A stretch of DNA of 54,388 nucleotides from an uncultured Alistipes sp. (GCA_900546005.1 URBJ01000002.1:1-54388); one strand, 5' to 3'. Shown: positions 27,776 to 36,373, counted from the first letter of the stretch. The notes: generated by a model not told the origin, from the letters alone. Numbers and translations are program-made.

Positions 27776-27783
27776 CAAAGATA
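27776..27783 (-). promoter_or_regulatory. -7 promoter box for cinA
   Basis: TATCTTTG on the minus strand, exact TAnnTTTG, about 75 bases upstream of the cinA ATG. Confidence 0.5.
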
Positions 27784-27809
27784 GTGGCTTCTGGCCGATT
27801 TTATTCTCT

Positions 27810-29047
27810 CTATTCGGGTAATGGTTCCAATTCCGTCGATTTTTCCGTAGGATTACCCTCTTTGTCGTACAGCGTGTGCAGGAAAGTCACTTCGTAGTTG
27901 CCCGCTCCTCCGCGTTCGATGGTGCTCGGACGATCCAATACGCTGGAGAAGGTCCAGACAGAGGATTCGCTGATCAGACAGGGGTAGCCGTACTTTCCGT
28001 CGATAACCAGCTCAAGTCGTTTGCCTTCCTGTACGTCTAAATTGCCTTCCTGCAGGTCTAAATAGATGTAGGTTTTGTTCCGATTGTAGAAAACGCTGTC
28101 AGCCGGTCCGAAATATGTGCCGTTGAACGAGGCCCATTTCCACTGCGGGTACTCGATATGTTGCATCTCAGGAAGAGGATTGGCGGTGGCAGGACGCCAT
28201 CGGGTGGAGGTCAACGTGCATACCTTTTGGGTATCGGAATCGAGCCGGTATCGCAGTGAGATGATTTTCGATGAGGGTATTTTGAGTTCGGCTTCGATAC
28301 GGGTAGTTTGGTCGTTGAATGTCAGTGTGGAGTCATCGCATTGGGCACGTGGGCCGAGCGGATCAGGCGTTTCGAAAAGATACCGGTTGAATGCGAAGCT
28401 TTTGGGCACATTCATGAGATCTTCGACAGCTACCAGTTTTCCCTTTTCGAAAGTCAGTTTGTGAATGGGCAGTACGAACCAGTACTCATTGTTGATTTCC
28501 ACTGCATGGTTTGGTGTCTGGCAGGATTGCTGTCTCGCATAGAATGTTCCGTTGACCCAAGTTGCAGCCGTAAGGACTTTGTCGGGTGTACCGAAAGAGG
28601 AGCCCACTCCGCGTGTCCGTGTATATTGGGGTGCTCGCGGATGATCGAACTTCGTTCCGATCATGGTCTCCATCCGCGACCAGTCGTTTACGGTGTCGGT
28701 CGGAACGACGCCATATCGGTCGATCGCACAGAGGTAGAGCATACCGTCTATGATCTCCCAGTAGGCGCGGTATGGTTTGTCAAGCTTTTGATGCAGCAGC
28801 ATGACGTCATACGTTTGGTCCGGATTGTCGAGGACCGTATTGTAGCCCGGGAACGAGCTCAGAAAAGTGCGATCGAGATAGTAGGGTATCGTATCGCCCC
28901 AATAGAGCATATCGCTCGTGCCGGCCAGTCCGAACTCGATCGTTTGCAGGTCGTTTTGTTTTCCGCCGTGGAGTGGCAACTCCATGCGAACGCTCCACTT
29001 GTCACCAGAAGCAGACTCATCAGAATTTTTTGAATTTTTCGGTTCAT
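27810..29047 (-). pseudogene. unknown lipoprotein gene, interrupted by one frameshift
   Basis: The reading starting at 29047 (MNRKIQKILMSLLLVTSG, then AFAWSC) is a lipoprotein signal peptide, but it runs out of frame near 28959. The long downstream frame (about 380 residues to 27810) has no signal of its own. Adding one A to the A-run at 28959-28962 (minus strand) joins them as HSTAEKQNDLQTIEFGLAG, giving about 412 residues. This is either a sequencing error in a homopolymer or a real inactivating or phase-variable shift. The mature part is rich in Trp, Tyr and Asp with beta-strand-like segments (ILYLCAIDRYGV-like, YEVTFLHTLYDKEGNP); I recognise no family. It has its own promoter box (29130-29137) and is bounded by terminators. 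Confidence 0.7.
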
Positions 29048-29129
29048 GTCGAGGTGTTTTATGGTTTGTGGTAGATTTTTGAGTAACTATAATTATCATT
29101 GTTTGAAACTATTGTTTGTAGTTGTTGTC

Positions 29130-29137
29130 CAAATGTA
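29130..29137 (-). promoter_or_regulatory. -7 promoter box for the frameshifted lipoprotein gene
   Basis: TACATTTG on the minus strand, exact TAnnTTTG, 82 bases upstream of the start at 29047 and just after the preceding terminator. This supports 29047 as the true start region. Confidence 0.55.
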
Positions 29138-29164
29138 GTAAATTAAAATGAAAACAAAAACAAA

Positions 29165-29199
29165 CAGACGGTTTTTGCACTTATGGCAAAAACCGTCTG
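29165..29199 (-). terminator. terminator of the pyrD-lipoprotein unit
   Basis: CAGACGGTTTTTGC at 29165-29178 pairs with its complement at 29186-29199; T-rich tract follows on the minus strand. Confidence 0.85.
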
Positions 29200-29224
29200 A
29201 GAAATATAAAATGTATGGTGCTCC

Positions 29225-30229
29225 CTAATATGTAGGTTGCGGGCCTTTGATCTCTTCGATCAGCCACTTTAACATACCTAAATAGGAGTATGGATCCGAT
29301 TCAGGACCTACGGGGCGTTTGGATCCGTGGGCATGAGGAAAGGCATTCAGATAGAAATGCATGTTTGGATGGTGTTTTGGAAGTCCCGCATCCCAGAAAC
29401 GGTACAACCATTCGCGTTCGATAAAATCGGTGTACTCCTCAAACTCCTTGTATACGAAAGGTCCGTAATAGAAAATGTATTCCAGACCCTGATCCAAAGT
29501 CCATTTGGCTCCTTTTGCCAATTCGTCGGGCCGGGTCCATCCGGTTTCGAACGGCCAGTGGCGGTTGAATTGATGCGATTCGTAGGCGACACCATCCATC
29601 GATTTGATGATCTCGGCGGCTTCGGGATTCTCCATGAAGAATGAGGCGTGGGTAACCAGTTGGATCAATTTGTAATTGTCGTGCTTGACCAGACCTTGCT
29701 GATGGGCGGTACGGAACAGCTCTCGGTAATCGTCCACATCCCGTTGATACAGGATACGGCTGTCCTCCTTGAACGGCCCCCATTTTCCCTTCCCTATCAA
29801 TTCGGCTTCACGGCAGATGAGGATGTGTTCTACCTCCATGCCCCCCTTTTCCTTGGCGCGGATCAATTCGATCAAAGGATTTGTCTGGGGATTCGTGTCG
29901 ATCCAGTCTCGATCAAACGGTAAATAGTGTTCGAAAAAACATTTGTTGGTGGCAAACGCTCCCTTGTAATCCATTACGACATCGGTATATTTGGCCGTGA
30001 AGTCATCCGGATGAAGCAAGGAGTCGTAGTAACCGATTCCAGACAGCCACTCTAATTTTGCCTCTTCAGCCGAACGGGGTAAAGGTCGAATGCCGACATA
30101 GCCCGAGGTCCGAACCGTATCCTCTTCGGATTTGTTGCTCTTCTGTTGCGTATTACATGCCAAAACAGAGGACAGGAGCAACAGTAGCGACAAGCTCCTG
30201 AAAAGTGTGAGGTGAAAAGAGTGGTGCAT
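29225..30229 (-). CDS. lipoprotein of unknown function
   Basis: 334 residues. Signal peptide with lipobox: a hydrophobic Leu/Ser run ending LLLLLSSVLAC (Cys25), so the protein is envelope anchored. The mature sequence is rich in aromatic residues, His, Asp and Glu (WLSGIGYYDSLLHPDD, YKLIQLVTHASFFMENPE, GVAYESHQFNRHWPFETGW, GLEYIFYYGPFVYKEF), a composition often seen in TIM-barrel glycosidases or phosphodiesterases; I cannot name a family. It begins only 11 bases after the pyrD stop, so it is in the pyrD transcript. A strong terminator follows. Confidence 0.8.
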   Translation of the reverse strand: MHHSFHLTLFRSLSLLLLLSSVLACNTQQKSNKSEEDTVRTSGYVGIRPLPRSAEEAKLEWLSGIGYYDSLLHPDDFTAKYTDVVMDYKGAFATNKCFFEHYLPFDRDWIDTNPQTNPLIELIRAKEKGGMEVEHILICREAELIGKGKWGPFKEDSRILYQRDVDDYRELFRTAHQQGLVKHDNYKLIQLVTHASFFMENPEAAEIIKSMDGVAYESHQFNRHWPFETGWTRPDELAKGAKWTLDQGLEYIFYYGPFVYKEFEEYTDFIEREWLYRFWDAGLPKHHPNMHFYLNAFPHAHGSKRPVGPESDPYSYLGMLKWLIEEIKGPQPTY

Positions 30230-30240
30230 GAACTTGTATT

Positions 30241-31305
30241 TTAGGTATTGGGTTGTGTGTCCGGTTTCTTTTCCGCTTCCTTGCGCAGCCGTTTGCAGAT
30301 CCGTTTGACGAAAGAAGGGCCGTTATAGATAAATCCCGTGTAGATCTGAATCAGGCTGGCTCCTGCCTGCAACATGGCTACGGCATCCTCTTCGGTCATG
30401 ATGCCACCCACACCGATAATCGGAAAACGTCCTTCGGTCTTTTTGTGGATGTAGCGGACTACCTCTATCGAGCGCTTGGTCAGAGGGGCGCCACTGAGTC
30501 CTCCCTTTCCGATCGCAGCGACAGTTTCGGGGTCGGTTTGCAGACCATCCCTGTGCGTAGTCGTATTGGTGGCGACGATGCCGTCCAATCCGCTCTCGAT
30601 CAAAACCGAGATCATGTCGTCGATTTGCTCGGTAGTCAGATCCGGAGATATTTTTAACAGGATGGGACGGTATTGATTCTGTCCCCGGCGGAACTCGATC
30701 AGGCCCCGAAGAATTTCGTTCAGGTTGTTTTTGTCTTGGAGACTGGTCAGATTGGCCACGTTCGGACAGCTGACGTTGATGACAAAGTAGTCGACGTATT
30801 CGTATAGAGCCCGGAACAGACGCAGGTAATCGGCCGGAGCCGCTTCATTCGGTGTCAGGGTGTTTTTGCCCAGATTACCTCCGATGATTTGATGCGGTCG
30901 GCGGTAGCGCAGGTTCTTGACTGCATTTTCCATTCCGTGGTTGTTGAATCCCATGCGGTTGATCAGCGCGAGATCCTTGGGCAGGCGGAACAGGCGGGGA
31001 CGTGGATTTCCCGGTTGAGGTTTCGGCGTGACGGTTCCGATCTCCGTAAATCCGAATCCCAGCGAGAGCAACTCTTTATAGACCTCGGCATCCTTGTCGA
31101 ATCCGGCTGCGATTCCAACCGGATTTCGGAACCGGATACCGAAAACCTCGCGTTCCAGCGAGGGATGGCGAACGGAAAACATCCATCGCAATAGATAGCG
31201 GGCCCCGGGAATGTAGTGGATCGTCCGTAGGGCGACGATGGCGATCCGATGGATTGTTTCAGGCGACAGCTGAAAAAAAATGGGGCGAATGATCTGTTTA
31301 TACAT
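30241..31305 (-). CDS. pyrD: dihydroorotate dehydrogenase (quinone), class 2
   Basis: 354-residue FMN enzyme, fourth step of pyrimidine synthesis, passing electrons to quinone at the inner membrane. N-terminal membrane-associating helices (QIIRPIFFQLSPETIHRIAI) identify class 2. Core motifs: GIAAGFDKDAE, RMGFNNHGM, GNLGKN, FVINVSCPNVANLTSLQ, IATNTTTHRDGL, GGLSGAPLTKRSIE and IIGVGGIMTEEDA. A promoter box lies at 31331-31338 in the plsY-pyrD gap. An unknown lipoprotein gene follows in the same transcript. Confidence 0.96.
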   Translation of the reverse strand: MYKQIIRPIFFQLSPETIHRIAIVALRTIHYIPGARYLLRWMFSVRHPSLEREVFGIRFRNPVGIAAGFDKDAEVYKELLSLGFGFTEIGTVTPKPQPGNPRPRLFRLPKDLALINRMGFNNHGMENAVKNLRYRRPHQIIGGNLGKNTLTPNEAAPADYLRLFRALYEYVDYFVINVSCPNVANLTSLQDKNNLNEILRGLIEFRRGQNQYRPILLKISPDLTTEQIDDMISVLIESGLDGIVATNTTTHRDGLQTDPETVAAIGKGGLSGAPLTKRSIEVVRYIHKKTEGRFPIIGVGGIMTEEDAVAMLQAGASLIQIYTGFIYNGPSFVKRICKRLRKEAEKKPDTQPNT

Positions 31306-31330
31306 TTTTATCGGGTAAATAGAACCGGCC

Positions 31331-31338
31331 CAAAAATA
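31331..31338 (-). promoter_or_regulatory. -7 promoter box for pyrD
   Basis: TATTTTTG on the minus strand, exact TAnnTTTG, 25 bases upstream of the pyrD ATG. Confidence 0.5.
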
Positions 31339-31353
31339 GGGATATTTTTCGAT

Positions 31354-32013
31354 TTATTGTTCCGGTTTGTTTTTATTTCCCCGCAGGTAGATTTTCGATT
31401 CGGTGTGGTTGATCAGCCGGCGGATGTTTTTGCGGTGTGTGTAGAGCAGCAGCAAGGCGATCAGGCAGCTGAAGATGATCAGCGACAGGGATCGTTCGCC
31501 GAAGAGGCCGATTACGAAGATGGGGAAAGCGATTCCGGCGCTCATCGAACCGGCCGAAACGTAGTGTGTTGAGGCGAATACGATGATGAATACGACCAGA
31601 CAGAGCAGTACGGCAGCCGGGTAGACCCCCAACACGGCACCGGTCAGCGTAGCAACGCCCTTACCTCCTTTGAAGTTGGCAAAAACGGGAAGGATATGTC
31701 CGATCACTGCGGCAGCGACCAAAGCGATTTTCAGGTTGAAGAGCGCATCGGGGCCGTATTGGGCGATGTATGCAGGGTCGTCGTAACGGGTCAGATGGGA
31801 GAGGGTTACGGCGATGAAGCCTTTCAGAATGTCGATACCGAAGACCGGCAGGGCGGCGCGGGGACCCAATACTCGGAGTGTGTTTGTAGCTCCTGCGTTG
31901 TGGCTTCCGTGTTCGCGGACATCGATGCCGTAGAACTTGCGTCCGATCCATACGGCGCTCGGAATGGAACCTAAGAGGTAGGCAACGACGATCAGTAACA
32001 GATTCAATAACAT
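31354..32013 (-). CDS. plsY: glycerol-3-phosphate acyltransferase PlsY
   Basis: 219-residue inner-membrane acyltransferase that uses acyl-phosphate to acylate glycerol-3-phosphate, first step of phospholipid synthesis. Motifs: LGSIPSAVWIGRKFYGIDVREHGSHNAGATN-type motif 1 (seen as LGSIPSAV, then GSHNAGATNTLRVLG), motif 2 GHILPVFANFKGGKGVATLTG, and hydrophobic helices 5-7. Length is normal. Promoter box at 32108-32115; followed by pyrD on the same strand. Confidence 0.95.
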   Translation of the reverse strand: MLLNLLLIVVAYLLGSIPSAVWIGRKFYGIDVREHGSHNAGATNTLRVLGPRAALPVFGIDILKGFIAVTLSHLTRYDDPAYIAQYGPDALFNLKIALVAAAVIGHILPVFANFKGGKGVATLTGAVLGVYPAAVLLCLVVFIIVFASTHYVSAGSMSAGIAFPIFVIGLFGERSLSLIIFSCLIALLLLYTHRKNIRRLINHTESKIYLRGNKNKPEQ

Positions 32014-32107
32014 GTATGTGTATGTTGCGTTAAAATACTTGATTTGGACGGAGGCATGGAGCGTTGGAGTAACGTTCGTATGTCCGGAACCGTCGGCGAC
32101 TGTTCTG

Positions 32108-32115
32108 CAAAGGTA
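32108..32115 (-). promoter_or_regulatory. -7 promoter box for plsY
   Basis: TACCTTTG on the minus strand, exact TAnnTTTG, about 95 bases upstream of plsY. Confidence 0.5.
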
Positions 32116-32357
32116 CGTTTTAATTCTCTATTTTGTGGTAAAATATTAGTCAGCTGGCTGAGTGAAAATGAGAGGAGCACCGCAGTGGAATCCGGGCAGA
32201 CGGATTGAGCTGAAGCGGGAGGGTGTATCTGTTGAAAATCGTTGAACGAGAAAGCGAACGGACGCAATGAAGGTATTCGCCTTGGAGAAAAGGTAAATTC
32301 AGTAATTCGGGTACAGATATCGGGAATATGTATACCGGGAGCCATAGGGGATTCCTC

Positions 32358-32365
32358 TACATTTG
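32358..32365 (+). promoter_or_regulatory. -7 promoter box for the flavodoxin lipoprotein gene
   Basis: TACATTTG, exact TAnnTTTG, 32 bases upstream of the ATG at 32398. Candidate start of the redox cluster transcript. Confidence 0.55.
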
Positions 32366-32397
32366 CAGGTGTAAAATGAACCTCAAATGAAAGCAGT

Positions 32398-33567
32398 ATG
32401 AAAACGAAGACGAAAACGAAAACAGAGATGAAAAGGGTCGCGGTTATTCTGTTTCTACTGTTCGCATTCTTCTCTTTGTCGGCCTGCGAACCCGGAAACG
32501 AGAGCTCCTATAAACCGGTCGAGCAACCCGACACTTCGGGTGAGTCGAGTGGGGACAACTCAGACCAAACGGAGGAAAACACGCCCGGGGATACGTCCGG
32601 AGAGTCCACCGAAGAGGAGCCGGATGTCGAACGACCGGACGAGCCCAGTGTGCCGTCGCAAGGTGTACAGGGCCGTTATTTGGTGGTGTACTGTTCGCGG
32701 TCCGGGAATACGGAACAGGTGGCCGAACAGATCCGGACAACGCTGCGTTGTGATATTTTAGAGGTGGAACCCGCTACACCCTATGAGCAGGACTACCAAG
32801 CGATGCTTGCCCGGGCTCAGGAGGAGATTGCCGCGATTCGTGCCGGCAGTTATCCACAGATAAAGACGAGCGTGGAAGATTTCGATGCGTATGATGTGGT
32901 GTTGGTGGGTTATCCCATTTGGTATGGCAGTATGGCAACACCCATGCAGAGTTTCCTGCACGAACATGCCGCAAAACTGCGCGGAAAGCGGATCGCTCTT
33001 TTTGCTACCAGCGGAAGTAGCGGGATGACCGCGTCGGTGGGAGAGGCGGAGACACTCTGTTCCGAATCGGAGGTTGTGGCCGAGACGCTGCTGCTCACCT
33101 CCTCGTCGATGGCACAGATGGCGAGCAGGGTTACATCGTGGTTGGATCGACTCGGATTACAACCCGAAACGAATGATCAAGAAAATGGAGGAGATGTAAT
33201 GGAGAGCAATACGATTAAATTGACGGTCGGAGGTAAAAGTTTTACCGCGACATTGGCAGAGAACTCGTCTGCCGCAGCATTGAAAGAGCGGCTTGCACAA
33301 GGGAGTGTGAGCATCCGAATGAATGATTACGGCGATATGGAGAAGGTCGGTTCGCTGGGATTCTCGTTGCCGAGAAACGATGAGCGTATAACGACACGTC
33401 CGGGCGATCTGATCCTCTATCAGGGGAACTCTTTCGTGATCTACTACGATACCAACTCGTGGAGCCTGACCCGATTGGGACGGGTGGACGGAGTCTCGAC
33501 CCGCAGCCAGATGCTCGAACTGCTGGGGGGAACCGGGAGTGTCGAAGTGACCTTGTCGATGGAGTAA
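32398..33567 (+). CDS. lipoprotein flavodoxin fused to a cyclophilin-like domain
   Basis: 389 residues. Signal peptide ending FFSLSAC (Cys30), so the redox domain is outside the cytoplasm. Residues 31-90 are a low-complexity Glu/Ser/Thr/Pro linker. Residues about 92-258 are a flavodoxin: VVYCSRSGNTEQVAEQI holds the phosphate-binding loop, followed by YDVVLVGYPIWYGSMATPMQSFL and ALFATSGSSGM. Residues about 268-388 match the cyclophilin-like fold found in such proteins (IKLTVGGKSFTATL, GDLILYQGNSFVIYYD, LTRLGRVDG). The first ten codons are AAG/ACG-like repeats; the ATG at 32428 (MKRVAVILFL) would give a more usual signal peptide. Partner reductase unknown. Confidence 0.87.
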   Translation: MKTKTKTKTEMKRVAVILFLLFAFFSLSACEPGNESSYKPVEQPDTSGESSGDNSDQTEENTPGDTSGESTEEEPDVERPDEPSVPSQGVQGRYLVVYCSRSGNTEQVAEQIRTTLRCDILEVEPATPYEQDYQAMLARAQEEIAAIRAGSYPQIKTSVEDFDAYDVVLVGYPIWYGSMATPMQSFLHEHAAKLRGKRIALFATSGSSGMTASVGEAETLCSESEVVAETLLLTSSSMAQMASRVTSWLDRLGLQPETNDQENGGDVMESNTIKLTVGGKSFTATLAENSSAAALKERLAQGSVSIRMNDYGDMEKVGSLGFSLPRNDERITTRPGDLILYQGNSFVIYYDTNSWSLTRLGRVDGVSTRSQMLELLGGTGSVEVTLSME

Positions 33568-33830
33568 AGTGAAATCCGGCCGGAGTACAGGGGTTGGATG
33601 TGGCATTCGTTAAGGAGATGAGTTGCAAAAAATATTTTGAGAAGAGGTGACCCCCACCGTACGGATGCAGGAAATGAGGTCGAGGAAGATTATTTTGCGG
33701 ATGTAGCGGCGTTCCGTGGCGAGGTATAATATGGGAAGAGGAAGGAATCAGCCGGGTATGGATTGGTTACGATGAAGGGTGCATATCATCGGGTCGAAAA
33801 TGTAATTTGAATGTCGTATTTTAGTGAGAG

Positions 33831-34772
33831 ATGGAGATATTGACCGTAGAGACGATTGACCGGTGCAATAAGCTTTTTGCCCGAGAAACGCTTCACCCGT
33901 TGGTCTGCATGATCAGACCGTCGGCTGAAAAAACGCCTGCCGAACGGGTTCGGTTCGGTTTTTATGCCGTGTGGCTAAAAGGTGCCGGTCGGGAGGAGTG
34001 TTGTTGCCCCTCTTTCGGACGGACGGAGTACGACTTTGCCGACGGGACCTTGATCCCTCTGCATCCCGGCGACTCTGTCGGAAGGGAGTTGTGGAGCGGC
34101 GGCTCAGACGGAAACCCTTCAACGCGAGGTACAGATCGTCTGCTCTGTTTCCATCCATCGTTGGTGAATGATTTCGGAGATGACCGAAGTCGGTGCGATT
34201 ACTCCTTTTTCCGCTATCGGCAGAGTGAGGCTCTGCATCTCTCCGTCAGGGAGCGGATGACGATCGAGAGGGAGATGGATGAGATGGAAGAGGAGTTGGA
34301 GTGGGGAATCGATGAGTTCAGTCGTGTGATTGTCCGCGACAAGATAGGCCTGTTGCTGGATTATGTCCGTCGTTTTTACAGACGTCAGTTCATCACCCGC
34401 CATGACCTCGATCTCGATATGGTGCATACGGTCAATCGCTTGATGGATTGCTTTTTTCTGTCGGGACAGGCCCGCGAAGCCGGATTGCCTACTGCAGAGT
34501 GTCTCTCCCACCGCTTCAATCTTTCGCCGGCGTATCTCGACGATCTGTTGCAGTACGAAACCGGAAAGAGGGTAGACGATTGGGTCCGGTGCAAGCGGAT
34601 CGATGTGGCCCGGTCGATGTTGCGGCAGGGAGAAAACAGTGTGGCAGAGATCGCAGCAAAACTCGGTTTCCCCTCTTGCCGCAGCTTTTGTCTTCAGTTT
34701 CGGAAGCTTCATGGCTGTGCCCCGACCGAGTACTTGCGTTGCAGGTCAGGAAAGAGTTCGGTATTGTCGTAA
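33831..34772 (+). CDS. AraC family transcriptional regulator
   Basis: 313 residues. N-terminal ligand-sensing region (1-150) with FGRTEYDFADGTLIPLHPGD, the cupin-like segment common in Bacteroidota AraC regulators beside oxidoreductase genes; an unusual Cys triplet (EECCCPSFG) stands just before it. The C-terminal 100 residues hold two helix-turn-helix units: YLDDLLQYETGKRVDDWV and VAEIAAKLGFPSCRSFCLQFRKLHGCAPTEYL. It probably controls the neighbouring flavodoxin, CMD and receptor genes, by position only. Several Cys residues in the DNA-binding half could make it redox responsive; that is speculation. A near-consensus box TATTTTAG at 33817-33824 is very close to the start. Confidence 0.9.
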   Translation: MEILTVETIDRCNKLFARETLHPLVCMIRPSAEKTPAERVRFGFYAVWLKGAGREECCCPSFGRTEYDFADGTLIPLHPGDSVGRELWSGGSDGNPSTRGTDRLLCFHPSLVNDFGDDRSRCDYSFFRYRQSEALHLSVRERMTIEREMDEMEEELEWGIDEFSRVIVRDKIGLLLDYVRRFYRRQFITRHDLDLDMVHTVNRLMDCFFLSGQAREAGLPTAECLSHRFNLSPAYLDDLLQYETGKRVDDWVRCKRIDVARSMLRQGENSVAEIAAKLGFPSCRSFCLQFRKLHGCAPTEYLRCRSGKSSVLS

Positions 34773-34922
34773 AGGAGGATGGTTGGTGTTCGGCGTGAAA
34801 AGAGCCGTGGAAAGTAAAAGAGAAGGAGAGTAGAAGCGAGAAAGGAGAGAGAAAAGTAAAAGAAGATAGATCGTTTGGGCTAAATATACGGGAAGGGGTC
34901 GATTGAAAAGAATAGACGATAT

Positions 34923-36071
34923 ATGAAGAGGTTAATCGTAATTTTGCTGCTTGTCGTTGTGATACGTCCGGCAGCCGCACAGAATGAGGAGAAAAGCATG
35001 GACAGAATCGATATTTGTAGACAAAACTACTCCGTTCTGTTTGGAGGAGAGGCCTTGACGGGAGAGGGTACGGATCCGGAGTTTATGGCCATTCTTCAAA
35101 AATTTATTTTTGGAGAGGTCTTTACGGTAGGCGATCTCGATCACAAGACACGGGAGCTGATCACCTGTACGACACTTGCCGTAATGCAGACGTTGCCGCA
35201 ACTGAAGGCACACGCTTCGGCGGCTCTGAACGTGGGAGTAACTCCGGTGGAGTTGCGGGAAGCCATATATCAATGTGCCCCGTTCATCGGATTTCCCAAG
35301 ACACTCAATGCCATCGGTGTGATCAACGGCGTGTTTGAGGAGCGAGGAATCGCCCTGCCGCTCGAACCGCAAGGAGAGGTGACCGAGGAGGAGCGTTACG
35401 AAAAAGGGTATGCGATTCAGTATCCGCTCTACGGGGACGAAATCGCCCGTAAAATGGAGGACGTGCCCGGAGGCATGGGACAGGATGTGGCCCGTTTCCT
35501 GACAGAGTATTGTTTCGGTGATATTTATACGCGTGGCGGATTGGATGTACAGACCCGTGAGTTGCTCATATATTGTGTGTTGACCACGTTGGACGCCGAT
35601 GCGCAACTTGCCTCACATGCGGTAGGGAATCTGAAGTTGGGGACGAGTAAGGAGCGGTTGGCGGCTGCCGTTATCCAGTGTCTGCCCTATGTCGGGTTTC
35701 CTCCGGTCATGAAAGCTTTGCAGGCAATCAAGAGCGCCGAGGCGAAACCTGCCGACGTGTCGCAACAGTTGGTTCGACTGTCGAAGATTGTGGTGGATTC
35801 GTCTCGATTAGAGGAGTATAATGCGTTGCTGAAGGAGGAGATAGAGGCCTCGATGAGCAAGGAGGCCGGAGTACGGACACTCTATGCGACGGCAGAGAAG
35901 GAGCGTCCGAACGTGATAACGATTCTCGAGATTTATGCCGATGAGGCGGCTTACCGGAATCATATCCAGACTCCGCATTTCCAGAAATACAAGCAGGGAA
36001 CTCTCGATATGGTGCAATCGCTCGAGTTAGTGGATTCGACTCCGCTTATTCCCGATTTGAAAATAAAATAA
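34923..36071 (+). CDS. exported tandem carboxymuconolactone-decarboxylase-like protein with ABM-like C terminus
   Basis: 382 residues. Signal peptide MKRLIVILLLVVVIRPAAAQ with cleavage after AAA. Two CMD/AhpD-fold repeats: about 60-145 (DLDHKTRELITCTTLAVMQTLPQLKAH, EAIYQCAPFIGFPKTLNAI) and about 195-275 (LDVQTRELLIYCVLTTLDADAQLASH, AVIQCLPYVGFPPVMKAL). Residues about 285-375 resemble an antibiotic-biosynthesis-monooxygenase dimer domain (LVRLSKIVVDSSRLEEYNAL, NVITILEIYADEAAYRNHIQT). The AhpD CxxC pair is absent; single Cys remain in each repeat. Exported CMD fusions of this kind are uncharacterised, so the reaction is unknown. Confidence 0.85.
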   Translation: MKRLIVILLLVVVIRPAAAQNEEKSMDRIDICRQNYSVLFGGEALTGEGTDPEFMAILQKFIFGEVFTVGDLDHKTRELITCTTLAVMQTLPQLKAHASAALNVGVTPVELREAIYQCAPFIGFPKTLNAIGVINGVFEERGIALPLEPQGEVTEEERYEKGYAIQYPLYGDEIARKMEDVPGGMGQDVARFLTEYCFGDIYTRGGLDVQTRELLIYCVLTTLDADAQLASHAVGNLKLGTSKERLAAAVIQCLPYVGFPPVMKALQAIKSAEAKPADVSQQLVRLSKIVVDSSRLEEYNALLKEEIEASMSKEAGVRTLYATAEKERPNVITILEIYADEAAYRNHIQTPHFQKYKQGTLDMVQSLELVDSTPLIPDLKIK

Positions 36072-36373
36072 CGTCGAGAAAGAAGGTGGGAATGTTCGGT
36101 TCGCCGGAGAAGAGTATGGGGTTTCCCGATATTTCGTACTTTTGCGGAAATCGGAGTCAGACGGAGTCTGAACGAAAGGAGGAACAACGGCCGACGACGT
36201 CTACACCTCGTTACTTTATTCCCGAGGTGATAGAGATGCAGAATGCCGAATGAGAGTAGATGGGATCGTGTAGATAAGGTGTCGGAGGGTAGAGTAGTGC
36301 GTCTAAAGATTTGAAGACGATGCGGCGGTGCGTTGGACTCGGATTTTTACTCAATGAAAACGTGAACAGAAAG
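36072..36373. other. leader region upstream of the TonB-dependent receptor
   Basis: Exact -7 box at 36137-36144 and then about 220 bases before the preferred receptor start. No convincing small gene and no match by eye to cobalamin, TPP or FMN riboswitch cores. CAGACGGAGTCTG at 36157-36169 is a small inverted repeat. Confidence 0.45.
36137..36144 (+). promoter_or_regulatory. -7 promoter box upstream of the TonB-dependent receptor
   Basis: TACTTTTG, exact TAnnTTTG. It would give the receptor and DUF362 genes a transcript separate from the CMD gene, with a long leader. Confidence 0.45.

Larger units (their letters stand above)
32014..32397. other. divergent intergenic region plsY / flavodoxin
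   Basis: Carries two divergent -7 boxes (32108-32115 minus, 32358-32365 plus). The 240 bases between them show no convincing gene; an open minus-strand frame there has a poor codon pattern. Confidence 0.55.

Noticed and set aside
32398..32430. Short AAAACG-type repeat at the start of the flavodoxin gene
   Set aside because: Too short and too few units to be a CRISPR or microsatellite of note; it encodes a Lys/Thr repeat and only makes the start codon uncertain.
36093..36230. 46-codon open frame upstream of the receptor gene
   Set aside because: Arg-rich, overlaps the predicted promoter and has no family resemblance.
36072..36373. Cobalamin riboswitch upstream of a BtuB-like receptor
   Set aside because: The conserved B12-box core is not present by eye and the receptor shows no specific BtuB features.
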